From positions 1 to 41,901 of the forward strand of contig JAOARV010000051.1 in assembly GCA_025210395.1 (NCBI GenBank): a stretch of 41,901 nucleotides of DNA, in the 5' to 3' direction. Under the pieces are notes generated by a model. The model made no database searches, was not told where the DNA came from, and saw only the letters and a program-made list of their open reading frames with translations. This document shows positions 7,714 through 15,956 of this stretch, one piece after another; the first letter of the stretch is position 1, and each line of letters opens with the position of its first letter. The translations under genes were made by a program, and so were the position numbers. Source of the DNA: Marinisporobacter sp. (lineage in GTDB: Bacteria > Bacillota > Clostridia > Peptostreptococcales > Thermotaleaceae).

Positions 7714-7749
7714 TAGCTGATAAGATCCAAATCAGCATCTTATCAGCTA
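7714..7749 (-). terminator. Intrinsic terminator of spo0M
   Basis: A perfect 13-bp stem TAGCTGATAAGAT/ATCTTATCAGCTA (7714-7726 and 7737-7749) with a 10-nt loop is followed on the minus strand by AAATTTTTAT. It lies 33 bases past the spo0M stop. Confidence 0.8.
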
Positions 7750-7781
7750 AACACCTACTCCTTCTACTATCCAAGCAATAC

Positions 7782-8564
7782 TTACTTTAAGTAGGACTGA
7801 ATAAATTCCCCAAGGTTTTCTGCTATATATTCTGGTCCTTTTTGTAAATCTTGTACATATATCCCGAGATTTGTTTTAGTTTCATCCATATCAAAGACTT
7901 CTGCAAATAATCCTTTCAGACCTCTTGCTTTTCTATCAATTTCAAGCCAAAGTTTAATACCATCATTATAGATTGCAAATACCACTTCTAATTCATCTAA
8001 ATACCCTTTGAACATACCTGATTTTGGGACAAATTCAAATTCTTGAACAAATTCCTTTTCGCTTGTTGAATTAACTGATTCATTTTCTACTTCTCTTATT
8101 TGAAAACCAAGAATTTGAAAAGCATTTAAAACCACCTGCATATATGGATGAGGCAATACCTCTATATAATCCTTATCTGTTGGATCAATAGCCCTTTTTA
8201 TATCTAATCCTGTATGAATCCAAACTTTCGTTTTACCCATTGTTATAGGAACTTCAGAAGACAAAATAAATTGAAAAGGTATATTCGCCTGTTGCTTTGG
8301 AGCAATTGCTTGACCGATTGGGATAGTTATTTTTTGAACCGTATCTGTTAGCGTATACTCATCATCGTCATCTTCTGATTCTTGTTTATATTCCGTCCTA
8401 ACTTCAAGATAAATATTATCTATCTTCTGTTCTATTTTTCCTCCTTTAAGAGAAATTCTTCCTGTCACAGGAGATCCTACCTGTACCCTATCATTATCTA
8501 AAATCGTATCAACCTTAGCACTTCCTATTCCGATGCTTGCCATTGCGTTTCTGAATAGACCCAT
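7782..8564 (-). CDS. spo0M: Sporulation-control protein Spo0M
   Basis: The 260-aa product, starting MGLFRNAMASIGIGSAKVDT, matches Spo0M in length (about 258 aa in Bacillus) and in motifs. It has an N-terminal arrestin-like beta-sandwich (about 1-130; VQVGSPVTGRISLKGGKIEQ) and a C-terminal Spo0M domain (about 130-258; YLDELEVVFAIYNDGIKLWL). Spo0M is a cytoplasmic protein that affects entry into sporulation and cell division, by an incompletely known mechanism. The frame is open to 8669, but ATG 8564 has GAAGGGGG upstream and gives the conserved N-terminus. It is a single gene with its own promoter (8608-8636) and terminator. Confidence 0.92.
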   Translation of the reverse strand: MGLFRNAMASIGIGSAKVDTILDNDRVQVGSPVTGRISLKGGKIEQKIDNIYLEVRTEYKQESEDDDDEYTLTDTVQKITIPIGQAIAPKQQANIPFQFILSSEVPITMGKTKVWIHTGLDIKRAIDPTDKDYIEVLPHPYMQVVLNAFQILGFQIREVENESVNSTSEKEFVQEFEFVPKSGMFKGYLDELEVVFAIYNDGIKLWLEIDRKARGLKGLFAEVFDMDETKTNLGIYVQDLQKGPEYIAENLGEFIQSYLK

Positions 8565-8607
8565 GTGCAATACCCCCTTCAATATATTAGAAAATTTTTC
8601 TATATTT

Positions 8608-8636
8608 ATTCTATATTTTTTTAATGTCAACGTCAA
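8608..8636 (-). promoter_or_regulatory. Sigma-A-like promoter candidate of spo0M
   Basis: On the minus strand TTGACG (8636-8631) and TAGAAT (8613-8608) are 17 bp apart, about 40 bases before the spo0M ATG. An overlapping TTGACA starts 6 bases further in, so the exact -35 is uncertain. Confidence 0.5.
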
Positions 8637-8884
8637 TTTTAACTCACAGTTTAATTTATTGAACTTCATAAGATAATACTCTAAAAGATCTCTATTTCAT
8701 CATCGTAACACTACAACAACAACCGTATCCATTATAGTCACCATTCTAAGTATAGATCCTTCAAAAATTTATCATTCCAAAGTATTCTTACTATATATTA
8801 ATATCCTTTAAATCAATGTAGCACTTTCTTAGTTGGAATAATCCTTAGAAATTTTTAATTTCTCAATCAAAAATCAGATACTTT

Positions 8885-9000
8885 ATCGTATATGTTGGGT
8901 AAAAATTTGAACTAGATTTGGTTATAAAAAGTGTTATTATGCTAGGGATCTTAGCATCAGTTATATATCAGTGAGTGGCTATTTAGGAAAAAATTGATAG
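8885..9000 (+). pseudogene. Decayed second copy of the ABC permease 3' end
   Basis: The frame ATC GTA TAT GTT GGG TAA ... reads IVYVG, stop, KFELDLVIKSVIMLGILASV, then YQ, stop, VAI, stop. It aligns residue for residue with the C-terminus of the intact permease at 5729-6574 (LIVYGGQVFKLDLVMTSVII, then LAILASLMYQGVAYFEKKL). Three in-frame stops and a late frameshift make it non-functional. The region 8640-8885 between spo0M and this remnant shows no further homology that I can recognise. Confidence 0.85.
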
Positions 9001-9016
9001 AATTCAGACAAAAGAT

Positions 9017-9045
9017 AAAAACAGGAGCCAAAATCTCCTGCTTTT
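9017..9045. terminator. Intrinsic terminator behind the permease remnant
   Basis: Stem CAGGAG/CTCCTG (9022-9027 and 9035-9040) is flanked by AAAA and TTTT (9017-9020 and 9042-9045) and works in both directions. It is retained between the two gene remnants. Confidence 0.65.
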
Positions 9046-9061
9046 AATCTTTATTAACTTT

Positions 9062-9234
9062 TTATAAAATATTTAATAATTGTTTAAGCATGACAACAGC
9101 TTGAGCTCTAGTAGCTTTTTCTTGGGGTCTGAATGTTTTGTCTTCAAATCCTGATAGGATCACCTTATAGTGCGTACCTTTTACAGCTTCCTTTGTCTAA
9201 GGACTTATAGATGCTTCAAGTTTAGTTGATTGAA
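9062..9234 (-). pseudogene. C-terminal remnant of an S-layer homology (SLH) domain protein
   Basis: The minus-strand frame ending at 9062 reads VILSGFEDKTFRPQEKATRA followed by QAVVMLKQLLNIL and a stop. This is the conserved second half of an SLH domain (G-x-x-D-G-T-F-R-P, T-R-A-x-A). A TAG interrupts it upstream (STKLEASISP, stop, TKEAVKG), and homology ends near 9234. SLH domains bind pyruvylated wall polymers and anchor surface proteins. No start or upstream coding region remains, so this is a fossil of a larger surface-protein gene. Confidence 0.8.
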
Positions 9235-9305
9235 AAAAAAATAATAAAGTAAAGAGAAATTTTGTAATAGAATATAAAATTTTCTGCCATAATATAAATA
9301 TCACG

Positions 9306-9334
9306 TTGCTATTTGTATCTATCTATGATATACT
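9306..9334 (+). promoter_or_regulatory. Sigma-A promoter of the cold-shock gene
   Basis: TTGCTA (9306-9311), a 17-bp spacer and TATACT (9329-9334) predict a leader of about 35 bases before the ATG at 9376. The leader is too short for the long cspA-type thermosensor. Confidence 0.6.
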
Positions 9335-9375
9335 TAGCTACGAAAATAAAATTTAATTTTTTGGAGGATTTTTAA

Positions 9376-9576
9376 ATGAAAACAGGTACAGTTAAATGGT
9401 TTAACTCAGAAAAAGGTTATGGATTTATCTCAGTAGAAGGTGGAGATGACGTATTCGTACATTTCTCTGCAATCCAAGGAGACGGATTCAAAACTTTAGA
9501 AGAAGGTCAACAAGTTGAATTCGAAATCACTGATGGAAACAGAGGACCTCAAGCTAGCAACGTAGTTAAACTTTAA
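9376..9576 (+). CDS. csp: Cold-shock protein (CspA/CspB family)
   Basis: The 66-aa product is a single cold-shock domain with both RNA-binding motifs: RNP1 KGYGFI (about 14-19) and RNP2 VFVHF (about 26-30). It is a five-strand beta barrel that binds single-stranded RNA and DNA and works as an RNA chaperone in the cytoplasm. Length and sequence are typical. TTGGAGG lies 8 bases before the ATG. It is monocistronic, with a promoter at 9306-9334 and a strong terminator at 9681-9714. Its codons are more G/C-choosy than those of its neighbours, consistent with high expression. Confidence 0.97.
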   Translation: MKTGTVKWFNSEKGYGFISVEGGDDVFVHFSAIQGDGFKTLEEGQQVEFEITDGNRGPQASNVVKL

Positions 9577-9680
9577 TCTGAAATATTATTTTATTATATA
9601 ATAAATATGAAACCTATTAGTTTTAGCATGTCTAGAAGATAATATATTTCTATTTATATATAGTTAAGATAATAACGGAG

Positions 9681-9714
9681 AAAAAGAGTTATTGCCTATG
9701 CAATAACTCTTTTT
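9681..9714. terminator. Strong bidirectional intrinsic terminator
   Basis: A perfect 14-bp stem AAAAAGAGTTATTG/CAATAACTCTTTTT (9681-9694 and 9701-9714) with a 6-nt loop and U-runs on either strand. It ends the csp gene and the convergent ABC exporter operon. Confidence 0.9.
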
Positions 9715-9768
9715 TATATATTGTTTAAAGGAAAATCCTAACTTTTAATCCACTATTTTCATTTATCT

Positions 9769-11427
9769 TTAATTTACAGCCTCATTTTCAAAGCTTTTGT
9801 TCCATAAAAATATATTGATGATGACTATCACCCCTAAGTAAATGATTCTTCCATAGAATGAATTTCTTACAAAAAAGTGTATCGCTGCTAACGTCCCACA
9901 AATGCAGGCTGCAAGAAAAAATATCTCTAAACTATTTTCTTGAACATGCTTAAAATCCTTACTAAATGGCAGCTCATTTGAAGACCTTCTAAAAAGTATA
10001 ATATTAATCAAAATCATATTGGATAGGATCAAGCTTAAATCTATAATGATTTTATACCCATAGATGGATAAAAATAAGCAGCTTACAGATGAAATTACAG
10101 GTATATGGTATTTCACTAAAAAAGCTTTCCATGCCCCCTTATGAATAGGTGTACAATTTTTCATAGGTAAAATTTTATAAATCCATACGCCTTTATACTT
10201 TTCACTAGTTTTTAACATAAGAATAGAGCTTGACATCATTTGTACCGTTAAATATGCAAATAAATATAATTTTTCACCTCTCATTTCTCTTATTGTCTCT
10301 ATTATAGAGTTTCCATCTAGTAGCTCTCTTCCCATAATAATAAGTGGAAAAATAGCTGCAAAAGCAATATTCGGATATATTTTTAATTTTAATGTTCTTT
10401 CATTTGAAAGCATATTTTGGGTAAATCTAAAAAATATATTTTCCATTCTATCAAAGCAAAATATCTTTGCTATTTTTTTATGTATTCTTCCCTTCATTTC
10501 ATAATATTTAGCATTCTTAGCCTTTTGATGATTTAATTTCAACAGGTTCTTTTCAAAATAAGGAATGATCTTTTTCATATGTATGATTAAAGCCACTAAT
10601 GGAACTAACAAACATAAACTACTTAAAATAATATTATATGTTTCATAGTTCTGATGAATCAATAATTCAAAAGGCGCTGAAAACCAAGCTGTAGGAATAA
10701 AATACGTCCACCATTTTGGAGTAAAGACCATATCTTCTCCAAAAATATCAAACATTCGTCCTATAAATTGATATCCAATCATCATAGTAATAGACAATAT
10801 AATTTGAAAATAATTAATAATATCCTTTAGCTTTTCTCCATCAAAAAAGTGAAGAATCACACAATATAATAAAGAAGAGATAAAAACGATAAATCCTGCA
10901 ATAAATATTAACTCTACAAAAAATAATAATCCAAACAATAGTCCATATTTTACTATTCCTGCTATTAAAGAAGGTCCTGCCAGGCTCATAATAATCATAA
11001 ATAGATAAATAAAAATATGAATAATCTTGGCTATATTGATAGTCTTTTCATTAATGGGCTTCGTTAATAAAATGTTTTTATCCTTTATATCTAATAAAAC
11101 AGATGAAAAATCTGAAATCATAATAGTCATCACCATAAACATAATTATCCCAAAACAAAAATTGAGCTTTACAAACAAAGGAAAAGGAGCAATCATGATA
11201 AGCATGATCATTAACCCCATAAAGCCATATCCCCATAAAGACCTCATAAATAAGTTACTGTCTTCATTTTGCTCTTTATTTTGATTGTTCATGGCTGTAG
11301 GCACTCTTCTTGCATCCATAATTAATTTTAGTTGTAATATTTTTCTCATGACCTTGTAGTCTACTCCTGATTTTTCAAAAACAAACCGAAATTTATCTAA
11401 AACCTTTAAGGATCTAAAGTCTTTCAT
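9769..11427 (-). CDS. ABC-2-type exporter, membrane subunit
   Basis: The 552-aa product has about 12 hydrophobic helices: clusters at about 70-110, 130-190, 205-225, 265-285, 345-365 and 385-410, and several after 445. It has no ATP-binding motif. It follows its ATPase by 3 bases on the same strand, with AAGGAGGTG before the ATG. This pairing is the layout of two-gene exporters that remove peptides, drugs or other small molecules. The substrate is not predictable. A large soluble loop (about 295-340) with basic residues probably lies in the cytoplasm. Confidence 0.75.
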   Translation of the reverse strand: MKDFRSLKVLDKFRFVFEKSGVDYKVMRKILQLKLIMDARRVPTAMNNQNKEQNEDSNLFMRSLWGYGFMGLMIMLIMIAPFPLFVKLNFCFGIIMFMVMTIMISDFSSVLLDIKDKNILLTKPINEKTINIAKIIHIFIYLFMIIMSLAGPSLIAGIVKYGLLFGLLFFVELIFIAGFIVFISSLLYCVILHFFDGEKLKDIINYFQIILSITMMIGYQFIGRMFDIFGEDMVFTPKWWTYFIPTAWFSAPFELLIHQNYETYNIILSSLCLLVPLVALIIHMKKIIPYFEKNLLKLNHQKAKNAKYYEMKGRIHKKIAKIFCFDRMENIFFRFTQNMLSNERTLKLKIYPNIAFAAIFPLIIMGRELLDGNSIIETIREMRGEKLYLFAYLTVQMMSSSILMLKTSEKYKGVWIYKILPMKNCTPIHKGAWKAFLVKYHIPVISSVSCLFLSIYGYKIIIDLSLILSNMILINIILFRRSSNELPFSKDFKHVQENSLEIFFLAACICGTLAAIHFFVRNSFYGRIIYLGVIVIINIFLWNKSFENEAVN

Positions 11428-11430
11428 TCT

Positions 11431-12216
11431 TTACACCTCCTTAAGGGTTCTTATGAATTCATCTGCAATCTCTTTATGCTTATCAAAGCCGGTTAGTTGA
11501 TTGAAAATTTCTTCTAAGGAGCCTTCCCTACTTTTTTCCTTTAACTCTTCAAAGGTTCCATCTGCAACGATCTGACCATTATTCAAAAGAAGTATACGAT
11601 GACTGATTTTTTCTACAACCTCCATAATATGAGAAGAATAAAAAATAGTTTTTCCTTCCTTTGAAAGCTTTGATAAAATCTCTTTAAAAACCATCACACT
11701 ATTGGCATCTAACCCACTTAGAGGTTCATCTAAAAATAATATATCCGGGTTATGGAGTAAGCTTGCTATAATTAATAGCTTTTGCTTCATTCCCTTTGAA
11801 TAAGAAGAAATTCTACTATAGAAATGCTCCACTATCCCAAATAAGCCCATAAGTTTTTTCGCCTTTTCTTCTACAGTTTTTGCTTCTAATCCATAAACCT
11901 CTCCTATGAAAGTAAGATATTCATAGGCTGTTAAATGATCATATATTTCAGCCGTTTCTGGTACATAGCCAATTCTTCTTTTATAAGCTATTTGATCCTT
12001 CGAAATATCTTTTCCAAAGATTTCTATTTTTCCTCTATAGTTCTCTATTATACCTAGAAGAATTTTTACTGTGGTACTTTTTCCTGCTCCATTGGGTCCA
12101 ATATATCCTATGATCTGTCCTGGATAGATTTCTACATTGATCCCCTTTAATATATCTTCTCCCTCTTCATAATTCATTTTTAAATCATTTATTACAATAA
12201 CGGGTACTTGGTTCAT
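11431..12216 (-). CDS. ABC transporter ATP-binding protein (exporter type)
   Basis: The 261-aa product is a complete nucleotide-binding domain: Walker A GPNGAGKST (about 40-48), Q-loop/AETAEIYDHLTAYEYL region, signature YSKGMKQ (about 138-144), Walker B ILFLDEP with the D-loop SGLD (about 158-170) and the switch His in SSHIMEVV (about 195). It supplies ATP hydrolysis for the membrane subunit encoded 3 bases downstream. The frame also allows ATG 12222, but that codon touches the AGGAGG. ATG 12216 has a normal 6-base spacing and is preferred. Confidence 0.9.
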   Translation of the reverse strand: MNQVPVIVINDLKMNYEEGEDILKGINVEIYPGQIIGYIGPNGAGKSTTVKILLGIIENYRGKIEIFGKDISKDQIAYKRRIGYVPETAEIYDHLTAYEYLTFIGEVYGLEAKTVEEKAKKLMGLFGIVEHFYSRISSYSKGMKQKLLIIASLLHNPDILFLDEPLSGLDANSVMVFKEILSKLSKEGKTIFYSSHIMEVVEKISHRILLLNNGQIVADGTFEELKEKSREGSLEEIFNQLTGFDKHKEIADEFIRTLKEV

Positions 12217-12300
12217 ATCCATCCTCCTACAAAAATTTTATCATAGCCTATCATGATCATGGAACATTATACCATAAAAAACCTTGATCCATCACATAAA

Positions 12301-12326
12301 AATTACCTGCTACCTAGCAGGTAATT
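12301..12326 (-). terminator. Intrinsic terminator of the zinc-ribbon gene
   Basis: Stem AATTACCTGC/GCAGGTAATT (12301-12310 and 12317-12326) with a TACCTA loop is followed on the minus strand by TTTATGTG. An outer ATCACAT/ATGTGAT pairing may extend it. It lies 10 bases past the stop at 12337. Confidence 0.65.
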
Positions 12327-12336
12327 AATGATGTGA

Positions 12337-12585
12337 TTATTTAACGATTTTTTGAATTTCTTCATGTTTATAGCCTTTTATATTTTTTTCCTTTGCTTGA
12401 TTAATAATTATTAGATCTACTCCATCCTCTTTGATTTTAAAAACTTTTCCCTTTTGCTTTGTACCAATCACATTTACTGGCGCACCTACCTTTAGTAGTT
12501 TAATTCTTTCACTACTACAAACACCACACTTATTAGGATCTTTTTCAATCCTTCTACATTTTGTGCAATAATAAAGTTTCGCCAT
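12337..12585 (-). CDS. Small zinc-ribbon protein of unknown function
   Basis: The 82-aa product has four cysteines in a zinc-ribbon layout at its N-terminus (YYCTKCRRIEKDPNKCGVCS; C-x2-C, then C-x2-C). A small beta-rich domain follows (VGAPVNVIGTKQKGKVFKIK), which looks like an SH3-like or OB-like barrel. Such proteins often bind RNA or ribosomes, but no precise family is recognised. A GAGGGA motif lies about 8 bases before the ATG. It is a single gene between the ABC exporter and the RNA helicase. Confidence 0.7.
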   Translation of the reverse strand: MAKLYYCTKCRRIEKDPNKCGVCSSERIKLLKVGAPVNVIGTKQKGKVFKIKEDGVDLIIINQAKEKNIKGYKHEEIQKIVK

Positions 12586-12710
12586 TTTACATATCCCTCA
12601 CTTTTTGTAGTTTTCGTTATATTGTTTATTCTATAAATATTCTGAATTTCCTTTTTATTATAATATTTTTTTATACAAAATATTCCTCTTTCTTGATAAA
12701 ATAAATAGAA

Positions 12711-12745
12711 AAAAAGCCGCACTACTTTGATAGCACGACTTTTTG
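12711..12745 (-). terminator. Intrinsic terminator of the RNA helicase gene
   Basis: On the minus strand AGTCGTGCTA pairs with TAGTGCGGCT (12740-12731 and 12724-12715, including G-U pairs), with a 6-nt loop followed by TTTTTTT. It lies just after the stop at 12749. Confidence 0.8.
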
Positions 12746-12748
12746 CAT

Positions 12749-14371
12749 TTATTTTTTTCTCTTTCTTTTTCTTCTGCTTTTCTTTCCTTGAGCAGGTTCT
12801 ATACTAATAGCATTTCCTTTTATTGTGTTTTTACGCATCTTCATAAGAACTTCTTCTGCATACTCTTCTGGTACTTCTACAAAGGTATAATCATCATGAA
12901 TATCTATTACACCTATATTTCTTCCCTTCATGCTTGTTTCTCCAGCAAGTGCTCCCACTACATCCTTTGCTCTGATCTTTTTATTTTTACCAATATTGAT
13001 AAACATTCTAACCATACCTGATTCTTGAGCACCTGTATCTTTTACTCTCTTAGGACTGTCCATTTTTATTTCTTTCGCCTCAGGTAGAGCTAGTTCCATC
13101 TTAAGAAGAGCTGCTGCAACCTCTATAGAAGGACAATCATCCTCGATTAAATTCTCAACGACTTTAATATATTTTTGTAAATTTCCTTCTTCAATCTTTC
13201 TTTTGATACGACCTACAAGAGCTTCTGTCTTTATAGTTTCTATATCTTTAATGGTAGGAATAGGATGTTGCTTAATTTTCTTCTTTGTATATTTCATAAT
13301 ATTTTTTAAAAGATAAAAATCTCTTCCTGTTACAAAGGAGAAGGATGTTCCTGTTTTTCCTGCTCTTCCTGTTCTTCCGATTCTATGAACATAGTAATCT
13401 TCATGAGCTGGTACATCAAAGTTAAATACATATTCTACATCATCAATGTCAAGTCCTCTTGCTGCAACATCTGTAGCTACTAGAATCTCTATATCTCCAC
13501 GCTTAAATTTATTCATTACATTCATTCTTAGAGTTTGCTTCATATCTCCATGAATTTTATCTGTTAAATAGCCTCTACTTTGTAAAAGGTCTGTTACTTC
13601 ATCTACCTTTTTCTTTGTATTACAAAATACAATAGAAAGCTTTGGATTATATACATCAATTAATCTTGTTAAAACTTCTAATTTGTCTCTTTCCTTTACT
13701 TCTATGTACTTTTGTTCAATATTTGGTGTAGTTAATTCCTTATGAACTACCTTAACAATCTTAGGATTTTCCTGATACTCATTAATAATCTCTAGTATTG
13801 CTTTAGGCATTGTAGCAGAGAAAAGTAACGTTTGTCTTTTTTTCTGTACGCTTTGTAGGATGGTTTCTATATCTTCTCTAAATCCCATATTTAGCATTTC
13901 ATCTGCTTCATCTAGTATGAACATTTCTAGATTATCAAGCTTTAAAGTTTTTCTTCTAATATGATCCATTACCCTACCAGGAGTTCCGATAACGATTTGT
14001 GCACCTTTTCTAAGACCTTTTATTTGTCTATCTATCGATTGACCTCCAAAAACTGGTAAAATATTAATTCTCTTTTTATACCTTCCAAGCTTTGAAAGCT
14101 CCTCTGAAACTTGTACAGCCAACTCTCTTGTTGGACACAATATCAGGGCTTGAGTTTCTTTTTTATCTGGTGATACTTTATCTATAGCAGGTATTCCAAA
14201 AGCTGCTGTTTTTCCCGTACCCGTTTGAGCTTGTCCTACCACATCTCTTCCTTCGAATACTAATGGAATAGCTAATCCTTGTATAGGTGTTGTCTCTTCA
14301 AATCCCATATCCTTTACTGCTTGCTTAATCTCCTCTGAACAAGCTAAATCTTCAAATCTAATTTTTTCCAT
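12749..14371 (-). CDS. DEAD-box ATP-dependent RNA helicase with DbpA-type RNA-binding domain
   Basis: The 540-aa product carries all the DEAD-box motifs: Q motif (TTPIQ, about 28), I AQTGTGKT (about 48-55), Ia PTRELA, Ib TPGR, II DEAD (about 153-156), III SAT (about 185-187), V VATDVAARGLD and VI HRIGRTGRAG (about 330). The C-terminus has a DbpA/CsdA-type RRM (about 445-520; MVRMFINIGKNKKIRAKDVV) and a basic tail (KKSRRKRKRKK). Such enzymes unwind RNA during ribosome assembly and cold adaptation; DeaD/CshA are the close relatives. AAGGA lies before the ATG. It has its own terminator, and two upstream promoter candidates are listed. Confidence 0.95.
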   Translation of the reverse strand: MEKIRFEDLACSEEIKQAVKDMGFEETTPIQGLAIPLVFEGRDVVGQAQTGTGKTAAFGIPAIDKVSPDKKETQALILCPTRELAVQVSEELSKLGRYKKRINILPVFGGQSIDRQIKGLRKGAQIVIGTPGRVMDHIRRKTLKLDNLEMFILDEADEMLNMGFREDIETILQSVQKKRQTLLFSATMPKAILEIINEYQENPKIVKVVHKELTTPNIEQKYIEVKERDKLEVLTRLIDVYNPKLSIVFCNTKKKVDEVTDLLQSRGYLTDKIHGDMKQTLRMNVMNKFKRGDIEILVATDVAARGLDIDDVEYVFNFDVPAHEDYYVHRIGRTGRAGKTGTSFSFVTGRDFYLLKNIMKYTKKKIKQHPIPTIKDIETIKTEALVGRIKRKIEEGNLQKYIKVVENLIEDDCPSIEVAAALLKMELALPEAKEIKMDSPKRVKDTGAQESGMVRMFINIGKNKKIRAKDVVGALAGETSMKGRNIGVIDIHDDYTFVEVPEEYAEEVLMKMRKNTIKGNAISIEPAQGKKSRRKRKRKK

Positions 14372-14411
14372 TTAATCATTCCTTTTCTTATTTAAATTCA
14401 GCAAATATCTT

Positions 14412-14420
14412 ATTATACCA
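14412..14420 (-). promoter_or_regulatory. Extended -10 promoter candidate of the RNA helicase
   Basis: On the minus strand TGGTATAAT (14420-14412) is a perfect extended -10 element, about 40 bases before the ATG at 14371. There is no good -35, which extended -10 promoters tolerate. Confidence 0.45.
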
Positions 14421-14534
14421 TTAATCTATTACTTTTAGTATTTTTTTCTTATTTCTTTTAAATATTCATCCTTTACATTATTTTTTTAATCCATTTGCTA
14501 TTTTCTATTTTTTTAATAAAACGAGCCGTCTTTT

Positions 14535-14563
14535 ACTTTATTATTCATTTTCTTATTTGTCAA
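14535..14563 (-). promoter_or_regulatory. Distal sigma-A promoter candidate of the RNA helicase
   Basis: On the minus strand TTGACA (14563-14558) and TAAAGT (14540-14535) are 17 bp apart, giving a leader of about 155 bases. The -35 is embedded in an 18-bp near-palindrome, GTCAACAATATTATTGAC (14559-14576), that could be an operator. The remaining sequence to 14745 is AT-rich, with an imperfect palindrome TTCTAC-N5-GTAGAA at 14686-14702 before the EamA gene. Confidence 0.45.
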
Positions 14564-14745
14564 CAATATTATTGACTTATTTTAAAAAAAATTAAAACAA
14601 AATGATTTTTATATAGGTGTCATTAATCCTTATAATCTGCCTAAAATCCATTCCATTATTTTGAAAATTTCCTCTATTATTTCATTTCTACTTGTAGTAG
14701 AATTATATTAGGCATAAAAAATAAATACAAAGGAGGTCTATACGC

Positions 14746-15648
14746 ATGAAAAAACAGACAAAAGCTGATCTTTTGCTTATTCTAGCCACGTTTTTTTGGG
14801 GTAGTTCTTATATATTGACTAAATTCGGACTGGATGAACTCGATCCCTTTCATCTTTCTGCACTTCGGTTTATTATAGGATTCTTAGTTGCTGCTACAGC
14901 ACTTTATCCCCATTTAAAAAATACAAATAGACAAACCTTAAAATATGCAGCCATATTCGCTATCATCCTTACAATGGTTTTTGCTACCCAAGCCTATGGT
15001 ATTTTATATACTACTGTAGCCAATGCTGGATTTCTCATCAGTTTAACAGTCATTATGGTTCCTGTATTATCTATTTTCTTTTTAAAAGAAAAACCTAATT
15101 CTAGTACTCTCTTTGGTGTGCTTTTAGCTTTTATAGGGGTTATTCTCTTAACTGGTATAGAATCTCTACAATTTAATATAGGGGATGGACTCTCTCTCCT
15201 CTGCGCTCTACTCTATGCCATTCATATTCTCCTAATGGAGCGGGTGACAAAAGCCGTAGATGCTATAGCTTTAGGAATCTGGCAGCTTGGATTTGCAGGA
15301 CTGTTTAATATTATTTTAGCCCTCATATTAGAAAAACCTACATTCCCCCATACAACATCTACATGGATTATAGTATTATTTCTAGCAATTTTTTGTACAG
15401 CCATCGGTTTCGTCGTCCAGTGCTATGCCCAACAATATACAAATTCAACCCATACAGCACTGATTTTTTCATTAGAACCTGTATTTTCTGGATCACTAGC
15501 TGTCCTTATCTTGCACGAAACATTAACTACACGTGGGTGGATTGGCGCTGCATTGTTAATCTCTGGAACATTGGCTTCTGAGCTAGATATACTAAGCTTA
15601 TTTCCAAAGAAATTACCCCTTAACAAAACCCTTCCCCCTCAAAATTAA
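14746..15648 (+). CDS. EamA/DMT-family transporter
   Basis: The 300-aa product has about ten membrane helices arranged as two EamA repeats (about 8-137 and 150-283), the hallmark of the drug/metabolite transporter superfamily. Motifs include FFWGSSYILTKFGL in repeat one and GFVVQCYAQQYTNSTHTALI with the LEPVFSG loop in repeat two. These inner-membrane proteins mostly export amino acids or other metabolites; the substrate is not predictable. AAAGGAGG lies 10 bases before the ATG. It is a single gene, divergent from the RNA helicase, with no clear terminator after it. Confidence 0.88.
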   Translation: MKKQTKADLLLILATFFWGSSYILTKFGLDELDPFHLSALRFIIGFLVAATALYPHLKNTNRQTLKYAAIFAIILTMVFATQAYGILYTTVANAGFLISLTVIMVPVLSIFFLKEKPNSSTLFGVLLAFIGVILLTGIESLQFNIGDGLSLLCALLYAIHILLMERVTKAVDAIALGIWQLGFAGLFNIILALILEKPTFPHTTSTWIIVLFLAIFCTAIGFVVQCYAQQYTNSTHTALIFSLEPVFSGSLAVLILHETLTTRGWIGAALLISGTLASELDILSLFPKKLPLNKTLPPQN

Positions 15649-15921
15649 ATGCCCCCTTAAAATAGACATTTTGTAAAAGAAAATCTAACACATTCCCAAA
15701 ACTCAATCATATTGTCAAAAAATATATTGAACAAAAACTTATAAACTGGAATGTTTATTACTGTCAATATACATAAGATAATTATTTTCATCCATTTGCC
15801 CCCTATTCTAACAATTGAATGTACTCCATTTTTTTACATACACATGACTATTTCTACATATTTTTTACCAAATCCTTTTATCTATCCCATGCAATCAAAA
15901 TAATTATTTTATTTTAAAAAA
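15649..15921. other. Intergenic stretch with nothing recognised
   Basis: About 270 AT-rich bases lie between the convergent EamA and MATE genes. I see no open frame, no RNA gene and no strong hairpin until the MATE terminator that starts at 15922. Confidence 0.5.
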
Positions 15922-15945
15922 CATAATCCCATTTTTAGGATTATG
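15922..15945 (-). terminator. Intrinsic terminator of the MATE gene
   Basis: Stem CATAATCC/GGATTATG (15922-15929 and 15938-15945) with an 8-nt loop is followed on the minus strand by seven T. It lies 12 bases past the stop at 15957. Confidence 0.8.
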
Positions 15946-15956
15946 CTCATGAAAAT

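Noticed and set aside
12492..12722. 76-aa minus-strand frame overlapping the zinc-ribbon gene
   Set aside because: It overlaps the real gene in another frame, covers its promoter region and has no coherent protein character.
14610..14636. Promoter for the EamA gene (TTTATA-17-TATAAT)
   Set aside because: The -10 is good, but the -35 matches poorly and sequence of this composition gives such matches by chance.
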